DNA from: Spartobacteria bacterium
GTDB lineage: Bacteria > Verrucomicrobiota > Verrucomicrobiia > Chthoniobacterales > Chthoniobacteraceae
Assembly (NCBI GenBank): GCA_025350985.1
Contig: JANXWU010000388.1
Location: 1-5,658, forward strand
Length of the DNA: 5,658 bases
Reading direction: 5' to 3'
In this document: positions 1 through 4,275 of the stretch, piece by piece
Numbering within the stretch: the first letter of the stretch is position 1
Layout: each line of letters opens with the position of its first letter
The notes under the pieces: generated by a model
Told to the model about the DNA's origin: nothing
Database searches by the model: none
The model's input: the letters and a program-made list of their open reading frames with translations, nothing else
Program-made: the position numbers and the translations under genes

Positions 1-125
1 AGCCGAAAGAGTGCGCCGTCGGAGAGGAGCGGTGTGATGTCCTTGAAGACGATGCCGGGCTTGGGAAAATCGGCCACGTCGCGGACGGCGTTGGCGAGTT
101 TAGCGAGGTCAGGTGAGGCAGACAT
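1..125 (-). CDS. apt: Adenine phosphoribosyltransferase, N-terminal fragment (cut by window edge)
   Basis: The enzyme salvages adenine with PRPP to give AMP and pyrophosphate in the cytoplasm. Translating the minus strand from the ATG at 125-123 gives 41 residues before the window ends. They contain the block [20 protein letters not shown] (residues 15-34), which is the highly conserved N-terminal region of bacterial Apt (family pattern R-D-x-P-D-F-P-x-P-G-I-x-F-K-D-I-T-P-L). The PRPP-binding loop lies further on and is not in the window. The ATG places the conserved block at the usual distance from the N terminus. No Shine-Dalgarno sequence precedes it; the upstream bases read CTCCGCTTTTT. 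It lies 31 bp downstream of the 70-residue membrane protein gene and is probably the third gene of the same transcription unit. Identity is quite secure despite the short length; whether the rest is intact cannot be seen. Confidence 0.88.
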   Translation of the reverse strand, partial: MSASPDLAKLANAVRDVADFPKPGIVFKDITPLLSDGALFR

Positions 126-156
126 AAAAAGCGGAGCTGTGGCAAAATAGAGCGGG

Positions 157-369
157 TCACTTCACGCGCAGCGGCCAGAGCAAACTGACTGCGGTGCCGA
201 GCGAGATGAAAATCACAAACGCGTAAATTCCCCGCCACACCCACTGCATCGAAGTTGGATTCATGGTGAAGGTCGGATTGTTGTCGAACGTGATCATAAA
301 GCCGAGGACACAAAAGCCAGCCAGGGCCAGCATGAGCACGGCGAAAATGAGTCGGGCGACGAGTTGCAT
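157..369 (-). CDS. Small two-helix membrane protein, 70 aa, function unknown
   Basis: I do not recognise this protein as a named family. It has a hydrophobic segment at about residues 4-27 and a second at about 44-65. Between them is a short polar, Asn/Thr-rich linker ([12 protein letters not shown], residues 29-40). The C terminus is basic (RVK). Two basic-flanked helices fit a small inner-membrane protein with no visible catalytic or metal-binding motif. The ATG at 369-367 lies only 3 bp after the stop codon of the Gfo/Idh gene (TAA-GCA-ATG) and there is no Shine-Dalgarno site, so translation is probably coupled to the upstream gene. The coding call rests on this tight spacing, the same-strand context and the coherent two-helix pattern. 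The antisense reading frame over the same bases lacks comparable structure. The link to the oxidoreductase is positional only. Confidence 0.7.
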   Translation of the reverse strand: MQLVARLIFAVLMLALAGFCVLGFMITFDNNPTFTMNPTSMQWVWRGIYAFVIFISLGTAVSLLWPLRVK

Positions 370-372
370 TGC

Positions 373-1518
373 TTACCGAAACGACGCCGACAGATCGACC
401 TCGACGTTCCGCACGGCCTTTTTGTGCGTGGAGTTGGCGATCAGGTCTTGCAGCATTTTCTCGTAAGCGGCGGAGTCGAGTGGCAGTTGCACCGTCTCGC
501 CGCGCACCGCCGAAAACAGCGTCGCGTTGGCGATTTCCACCGAGTGAATACCCTCCTCCGCCGGCGAGAGCAGCGGCGCTCCGTCGAGAATGGCCGCGAC
601 GAAATTTTTCATGATGCCGAGGTGCTGCTCACCCTGGCCTTTGGTCGGGATGGAAACATTCCACGTCTCTGGAATGCCAAACGCCTGGTTCGTCGTGCGG
701 CTAAACTCGGACGCCGACATTTCGTTGCGGATGAACTCAAACTTGTCGTTTTCGTAAACCAGCCGTCCGCGCTCGGCGGCGATTTCGAGGCGGTTCGTGC
801 CCGGCGCTTCGCCGGTGGAAGTGATGAACAGCGCCGTCGCCCCGCTCTCGTATTCGAAAAATGCCGTCACGTCGTCCTCGACTTCGATGTCGTGGTAACG
901 GCCCAATTTCACAAAACCACGGACGCTTTTTGGCATCCCAAACATCCACTGAAACAGATCGAGCTGATGCGGACACTGGTTCAGCAGCACGCCGCCGCCC
1001 TCGCCTTTCCAAGTCGCCCGCCACGCGCTGCTCGCGTAGTACGCCTCGGGGCGGAACCAGTTCGTGAGCGTCCAGTTCACGCGCCGCACCTCGCCCAATT
1101 CGCCGTTCGTGACCAGTTCGCGAATTTTGCGGTAGTTCGGATTGGTGCGTTGATTGAACATCGCCGCAAAGATCTGCTTTTTGTTTTTGTGCGCCGCAAT
1201 GAGTCGCTCGCAGTCGGCTTTGTGAACGGAGAGCGGCTTTTCGACCAGCACATGCAAGCCGTTTTCCAGCGCGTCGATGCCGATGGTGGTGTGGGCAAAA
1301 TGCGGCGTCGCAATCAGGATCGCGTCAATCTCACCGGAGCGGATCATCTCCTCCGGCGTCTCGAAAGTTTTGAGCTGCGGGAACAGCGCGCGCTTTTCGG
1401 CAAAGCCATCCGCCACGGCGGTGAGTTCGAGCCGGGGGACATTTCCGGCGAGGATTTTGCGGGCGTGGTCCGCGCCCATGTTGCCGAGGCCGACGATGCC
1501 GATGCGAACTTTAGTCAT
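373..1518 (-). CDS. Gfo/Idh/MocA-family NAD(P)-dependent oxidoreductase, 381 aa
   Basis: This family oxidises or reduces sugars, inositols and related polyols with NAD(P). The N-terminal Rossmann domain (about residues 1-122) opens with GIVGLGNMGADHA (7-19), whose glycines bind the dinucleotide. ILIATPHFAH (67-76) follows, then the family's EKP motif in VEKPLS (92-97), where K95 is the expected catalytic lysine. The C-terminal alpha/beta domain (about 128-381) contains GGGVLLNQCPHQLDL (174-188). H184 is the expected catalytic histidine, and N180 stands where many relatives have aspartate. The start at 1518 puts the Rossmann strand at residue 4, as is usual. The frame stays open upstream to 1806, but that extension has no family resemblance and would overlap ilvN. 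No Shine-Dalgarno site is visible (CCCACCTTAAA-ATG). The substrate cannot be told from sequence. It is the first gene of a probable unit with the 70-aa membrane protein and apt. Confidence 0.9.
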   Translation of the reverse strand: MTKVRIGIVGLGNMGADHARKILAGNVPRLELTAVADGFAEKRALFPQLKTFETPEEMIRSGEIDAILIATPHFAHTTIGIDALENGLHVLVEKPLSVHKADCERLIAAHKNKKQIFAAMFNQRTNPNYRKIRELVTNGELGEVRRVNWTLTNWFRPEAYYASSAWRATWKGEGGGVLLNQCPHQLDLFQWMFGMPKSVRGFVKLGRYHDIEVEDDVTAFFEYESGATALFITSTGEAPGTNRLEIAAERGRLVYENDKFEFIRNEMSASEFSRTTNQAFGIPETWNVSIPTKGQGEQHLGIMKNFVAAILDGAPLLSPAEEGIHSVEIANATLFSAVRGETVQLPLDSAAYEKMLQDLIANSTHKKAVRNVEVDLSASFR

Positions 1519-1642
1519 TTTAAGGTGGGATGGGATTTGCGGCGAAATTTTCGTTGCGGAGAGGAGCGGATGGGAACCATGAAATGCTTTTGCGTTTGAC
1601 GGAAGAAATAAATCCGCCGACGATGCGCGTCCCTTTTCCCGT
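1519..1642. promoter_or_regulatory. Divergent intergenic region between the Gfo/Idh gene and ilvN
   Basis: These 124 bp separate two divergently transcribed genes, so promoters for both should lie here. On the plus strand TTGACG (1596-1601) matches a sigma-70 -35 box, but no good -10 box sits 16-18 bp further on. The stretch GGAAGAAATAAAT (1601-1613) is the most A-rich part. A short near-palindrome, CGAAA-T-TTTCG (1543-1553), is the only symmetric element I see and is too small to call an operator. I do not see a leader peptide with runs of Val, Leu or Ile codons, nor a T-box or other riboswitch. Confidence 0.3.
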
Positions 1643-2119
1643 ATGCGCCACACGATTTCCGTTCTCGTTGAAAACAAGTTTGGCGTGCTCACGCGCATCG
1701 CCGGCTTGTTTAGCGGGCGGGGGTTTAACATCGACACGCTCAACGTCGGCCCGACGCTCGACCCGTCCACTTCGCGGATGACGATCGTCGTGCGCGGCGA
1801 CGACAAGACGTTGGATCAAGTCGTCAAACAGCTGAACAAACTCGTGGACGTGATCGAGATCACCGACTTTCGCGACGGCGAATACGTGGATCGCGAGTTG
1901 ATGATGGTCCGCGTGCAGGTGAACGCGAAATCGCGCGCCGAGATCATGCAGATTTGCGACATTTTCCGCGCAAAAATCATCGACGTACAGCACGCGAACG
2001 TCGCCATCGAGATCACCGGCAACGAAAGCAAGATCACCAAGTTTTTGTTCTTGATGGAATCGTTCGGCATCATCGACATCACGCGCACCGGCAAGGTGGC
2101 GATGGCGCGGAAAGAATAG
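1643..2119 (+). CDS. ilvN: Acetolactate synthase small (regulatory) subunit, 158 aa
   Basis: This is the regulatory subunit of acetohydroxyacid synthase, the first shared step of valine, leucine and isoleucine synthesis. It activates the catalytic subunit and gives valine feedback inhibition. The N-terminal ACT domain (about residues 3-75) has the classic VLVENKFGVLTRIAGLFSGR (7-26), followed by GFNIDTLNVGPT. The C-terminal small-subunit domain (about 76-158) contains the VDRELMMVRV block (82-91) and ends in DITRTGKVAMAR (145-156), as is typical. Length matches the family (about 160). N11, G14 and N29, equivalent to positions whose mutation gives valine resistance in E. coli IlvH, are all present, so feedback control is probably intact. 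The ATG at 1643 leaves the usual two residues before the first ACT strand. No Shine-Dalgarno site is visible (upstream CCCTTTTCCCGT). The gene for the catalytic subunit, ilvB, is not adjacent. ilvH is an equally valid symbol. Confidence 0.96.
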   Translation: MRHTISVLVENKFGVLTRIAGLFSGRGFNIDTLNVGPTLDPSTSRMTIVVRGDDKTLDQVVKQLNKLVDVIEITDFRDGEYVDRELMMVRVQVNAKSRAEIMQICDIFRAKIIDVQHANVAIEITGNESKITKFLFLMESFGIIDITRTGKVAMARKE

Positions 2120-2169
2120 CTGGCGATGCGCTGCTTGGCGGCTTCCACCGCCGATGCTACTTTCACCTC

Positions 2170-2418
2170 ATGAAAATCGGCATCCTGCGCGAACTGCACG
2201 AAACGCGGCCATTCGTCCCATTTACGATCACCTTGGCGGACGGCCGAAAAATGCATGTGCCGCACAACGAGTTCCTCGCGTTTTTCCCGAGCGGAAGCGC
2301 GGTCATGCTCACGCACTCGGATGACCGATTTACGCTCATTGACTTGCTGCTGGTCACGGCAGTGGATGTCGATCCCAAGTATCAGACGCGGGGCAAAAAA
2401 TCGGCAAAAAACAGTTGA
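2170..2418 (+). CDS. Conserved-type small protein of unknown function, 82 aa, within the ilv cluster
   Basis: The ATG at 2170 opens an 82-codon frame. The pattern is LRELHETRPFVPFTITLADG (residues 6-25), RKMHVPHNEFLAF (26-38), then a Ser/Gly turn, DDRFTLIDLLLVTAVDV (51-67) and a basic, lysine-rich tail. From memory, small proteins with the layout L-R-x-L-H...P-F-x-P-F-x-I-x-L-A-D-G...V-x-H-x-E-F...I-D-L-L-L-V-T are common as uncharacterised proteins in Planctomycetes, Verrucomicrobia and Acidobacteria. I know of no assigned role. The protein looks soluble, a compact beta-rich fold with no signal peptide or membrane helix. The frame stays open upstream to 1954, but that region is an out-of-frame reading of ilvN, and the conserved part begins right after this ATG. 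It lies 50 bp after ilvN and 84 bp before ilvC on the same strand. No Shine-Dalgarno site is visible. Confidence 0.8.
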   Translation: MKIGILRELHETRPFVPFTITLADGRKMHVPHNEFLAFFPSGSAVMLTHSDDRFTLIDLLLVTAVDVDPKYQTRGKKSAKNS

Positions 2419-2461
2419 GCGCATCCGCAGTGCCGCGGTGCGATTTTCGACTGCACACTTG

Positions 2462-2489
2462 TTGACTTCCCGAATGCACTCGTTAGCAT
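2462..2489 (+). promoter_or_regulatory. Candidate sigma-70-like promoter for ilvC
   Basis: TTGACT (2462-2467, five of six matches to the -35 consensus) is followed after 16 bp by TAGCAT (2484-2489, four of six matches to the -10 consensus). Transcription would begin near 2495-2497, only about 6-8 bases before the ilvC ATG at 2503, giving an almost leaderless message. That would fit the absence of a Shine-Dalgarno site, since the bases before the ATG are CTCTTTTT. The match is by eye and such matches occur by chance. Confidence 0.35.
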
Positions 2490-2502
2490 CCCGACTCTTT
2501 TT

Positions 2503-3525
2503 ATGGCAAAAATCTACACCGACAAAGACGCCGACCTCTCCGTGCTCAAAGGCAAAACCTGCGCCGTGCTCGGCTTCGGCTCGCAAGGCCACGCCCACGC
2601 GCTGAACCTCAAGGAGTCTGGCGTCAAGGTCATCATCGGACTTTATCCCGGCAGCAAATCAGCGGCGGTCGCGAAGGAAAAAGGCTTTGAAGTTTACGAG
2701 ACCGGCGAAGCGGTGAAACGCGCGGACGTGATCTTCGTCGCGCTGCCCGACACGAAGCAGGCGAAGGCTTATGAGACGCAGATCAAACCGAACCTGACGA
2801 AGGGCAAAACGCTGCTCTTCAGCCACGGCTTTTCCATTCACTTCAAAACAATCGTCCCGCCCAAAGACGTGGACGTGATCCTCGTCGCGCCCAAAGGCCC
2901 CGGCCACATCGTGCGCCGTCAATTCACCGAAGGCAAAGGCGTCCCGTCGCTGATCGCGGTGTTCCAAAACCCGAGCAAGCAGGCGAAGAAGGTCGCGCTC
3001 GCATGGGCCAAAGGCATCGGCGGAACGCGCGCGGGCGTGCTCGAAACGTCATTCAAGGAAGAAACCGAGACCGATCTTTTCGGCGAACAGACTGTGCTGT
3101 GCGGCGGCACGACGGCACTGGTGCAGGCCGGATTCGAGGTGCTGGTCGAAGCGGGTTATGCACCCGAAATGGCTTACTTCGAGTGCCTGCACGAATTGAA
3201 ACTCATCGTCGATCTGATGAACGAAAAAGGCATCGCCGGGATGCGCTTCTCCATTTCCGAAACTGCAAAATGGGGCGACGTGAGCGTCGGCCTGAAGATC
3301 ATCGACGCCGGCGTGAAAAAGCGGATGAAAGCCGCGCTCAAAGACATCCAAAGCGGCAAGTTTGCGAAGGAATGGGTGAAGGAATACGAGGGCGGCTACA
3401 AGAAATACAACGCGCTGCTCAAGACCGGTGAAAAACACGGCGTCGAGAAAACCGGCGAGAAATTGCGCGCGCTCATGCCGTGGATGCCGAAGCGAAATAT
3501 TAAAGGCGCGCAGGCGGCGTATTGA
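2503..3525 (+). CDS. ilvC: Ketol-acid reductoisomerase, class I (short form), 340 aa
   Basis: The enzyme converts 2-acetolactate (or 2-aceto-2-hydroxybutyrate) to the 2,3-dihydroxy acid using NAD(P)H and two Mg2+ ions; it is the second common step of valine, leucine and isoleucine synthesis. The N-terminal Rossmann domain (about 1-182) has [13 protein letters not shown] (24-36), LLFSHGF with H108, and [11 protein letters not shown] (129-139). The knotted C-terminal domain (about 183-328) carries the metal ligands D191 and E195 in [13 protein letters not shown] and E227 and E231 in [14 protein letters not shown], with S252 in [10 protein letters not shown] for substrate. Length is normal for the class I form. 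The cofactor loop reads GLYPGSKS (46-53): the serines and lysine that usually contact the NADPH 2'-phosphate are kept, but Tyr48 replaces the common Arg. The start fits the usual N terminus (M-A-K-I-Y). It follows ilvN and the 82-aa gene and may have its own promoter. Confidence 0.97.
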   Translation: MAKIYTDKDADLSVLKGKTCAVLGFGSQGHAHALNLKESGVKVIIGLYPGSKSAAVAKEKGFEVYETGEAVKRADVIFVALPDTKQAKAYETQIKPNLTKGKTLLFSHGFSIHFKTIVPPKDVDVILVAPKGPGHIVRRQFTEGKGVPSLIAVFQNPSKQAKKVALAWAKGIGGTRAGVLETSFKEETETDLFGEQTVLCGGTTALVQAGFEVLVEAGYAPEMAYFECLHELKLIVDLMNEKGIAGMRFSISETAKWGDVSVGLKIIDAGVKKRMKAALKDIQSGKFAKEWVKEYEGGYKKYNALLKTGEKHGVEKTGEKLRALMPWMPKRNIKGAQAAY

Positions 3526-3607
3526 ATTTCAGATTGCAGATTTTCGATTGAATCAGCACGCGCGCCATGCCGCCGGATTCTTCAATCTGAAATCGAAAAT
3601 CTGAAAT
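3526..3607. repeat. Modular imperfect inverted repeat filling the ilvC-crcB gap
   Basis: The 80-bp gap is almost entirely a large imperfect inverted repeat. CAGATTTTCGATT (3537-3549) pairs perfectly with AATCGAAAATCTG (3591-3603). ATTTCAGATT (3526-3535) pairs with AATCTGAAAT at 3598-3607, and that right-arm word also occurs at 3584-3593. GAATC (3550-3554) pairs with GATTC (3576-3580). The left arm holds CAGATT twice (3530-3535, 3537-3542), so the arms can pair in two registers. The loop is GC-rich (about 3555-3575). The last two bases of the right arm are the AT of the crcB start codon. It could fold in RNA as a long hairpin behind ilvC, but it lacks a U tract and so is not a standard terminator. 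It resembles a dispersed intergenic hairpin repeat; only one copy is present in this window. Confidence 0.8.
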
Positions 3608-3989
3608 GAGTTACCTCTGGATTGGCCTCGGCAGTGCGCTCGGCGGAATCGCGCGGTACGTTTTTTCAAGCTGGGGCGCGGCGTGGTGGGGACAGCGCTT
3701 CCCCCTCGCGACCATCCTCATCAATGTCGCCGGATCCTTTCTCATCGGCTTCGTCGCGTCGTGCGGAAAGTTCGAGGGAAAAATCTTCCTCAGCCCGATG
3801 ACGAAGGATTTTCTGATGATCGGGGTGCTCGGCGGATTCACGACCTTCTCCTCGTTTAGCCTTCAGACCCTCTACCTCGCGCAGCGCGGAGAATGGATGC
3901 TCACGGCGTTGAACGTCGTTGGTTCTGTCGCGCTTTGCCTCGTCGGAGTCTGGCTGGGCTCCTGGTGCGGGAGATTTTTCAACGCCTGA
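3606..3989 (+). CDS. crcB: Fluoride ion channel CrcB/Fluc, 127 aa
   Basis: CrcB exports toxic fluoride across the inner membrane as a dual-topology dimer. Four hydrophobic segments are visible at about residues 3-22, 34-53, 68-91 and 98-121. Family signatures are in order: GSALGGIARY (9-18), LATILINVAGSFLIGF (34-49) with pore residue N40, and GVLGGFTTFSSF (73-84). The last holds the TTFSSF motif, whose phenylalanines (F81, F84) line the fluoride path and whose region contributes the central Na+ site. Length fits the family (about 125). The ATG at 3606 gives the normal short N terminus. There is no Shine-Dalgarno site because the repeat runs right up to the start codon. I find no fluoride riboswitch upstream. 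It is followed 48 bp later by a 71-aa membrane protein gene. Confidence 0.96.
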   Translation: MSYLWIGLGSALGGIARYVFSSWGAAWWGQRFPLATILINVAGSFLIGFVASCGKFEGKIFLSPMTKDFLMIGVLGGFTTFSSFSLQTLYLAQRGEWMLTALNVVGSVALCLVGVWLGSWCGRFFNA

Positions 3990-4030
3990 CCGCTCCCAGA
4001 TACAGACCGCAAGCACGTCAGCCTCGAATG

Positions 4031-4036
4031 GGAGGA
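4031..4036 (+). promoter_or_regulatory. Shine-Dalgarno site GGAGGA, very close to the start of the 71-aa gene
   Basis: GGAGG (4031-4035) is the only strong Shine-Dalgarno match ahead of any gene in the window. It leaves just 2 bases before the ATG at 4038, whereas 5-9 is usual. It may be used inefficiently, or initiation may occur at the in-frame CTG (4047) or TTG (4050), although the ATG gives the more natural N terminus. Confidence 0.5.
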
Positions 4037-4037
4037 A

Positions 4038-4253
4038 ATGAAACCACTGTTGATTCTCGGCATCGTCCTGATCGTGGCTGGCGTGGCGCTGCTCGCGCTG
4101 CGCGGCATTCCTTACACTAAAGAACACCGAGCGGAAATCGGACCGCTGAAACTCAAGGCTGACGAGGAGCGCACCTTTCCGGTTCCCCCCATTGCCAGCG
4201 TGGTCATCCTCGCGGGGGGCGTGGTGCTGGTGGTGCTGGGGATGAAAAAGTAA
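4038..4253 (+). CDS. Small two-helix membrane protein, 71 aa, function unknown
   Basis: The protein has a hydrophobic helix at about residues 3-21, a charged middle part and a second hydrophobic, glycine- and valine-rich helix at about 51-68. It ends in a short basic tail (MKK). The middle reads RGIPYTKEH (22-30), then IGPLKLKADEE (34-44) and RTFPVPP (45-51). From memory, small proteins with this layout (helix, G-x-x-Y-T, I/L-G-P-L, a K/R-T-x-P-x-P-P motif, then a GG-rich helix) are widespread as uncharacterised inner-membrane proteins, possibly near DUF3185. I cannot confirm the family name and know no function. The strict layout argues for a real gene. It starts 48 bp after crcB on the same strand and converges on pyc with a 22-bp gap. 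Co-transcription with crcB is possible, but a role in fluoride handling would be speculation. Confidence 0.78.
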   Translation: MKPLLILGIVLIVAGVALLALRGIPYTKEHRAEIGPLKLKADEERTFPVPPIASVVILAGGVVLVVLGMKK

Positions 4254-4275
4254 GCCGTCACATCGAAGCCGCGCG

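Noticed and set aside
20..32. 13-mer CGGAGAGGAGCGG occurring at 20-32 and again at 1557-1569
   Set aside because: One copy lies in conserved apt coding sequence and the other in an intergenic region; the match does not extend, so chance in GC-rich DNA is the simplest explanation.
364..1599. 411-codon open frame on the plus strand
   Set aside because: It is antisense to the well-supported Gfo/Idh gene; the product is Arg/His/Phe-rich with no recognisable motif, typical of a GC-rich shadow frame.
1519..1806. N-terminal extension of the Gfo/Idh frame by 96 residues
   Set aside because: The extension has no family resemblance, crosses the divergent intergenic region and reads antisense through ilvN. 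The Rossmann motif begins correctly after the ATG at 1518.
2137..2152. Small hairpin GGCGG-CTTCCA-CCGCC after ilvN as a terminator
   Set aside because: The stem is only 5 bp and the following bases (GATGCTACTTTC) contain no real U tract; ilvN and the next gene are close enough to be co-transcribed.
1816..2598. 260-codon open frame on the minus strand
   Set aside because: It overlaps ilvN, the 82-aa gene and the start of ilvC in antisense, all with better support, and shows no motif.
3526..3605. Possible fluoride riboswitch ahead of crcB
   Set aside because: The gap has none of the crcB-motif hallmarks such as the conserved GGCGAUGG-type start and pseudoknot; it is filled by an AT-rich inverted repeat flanking a GC-rich loop.
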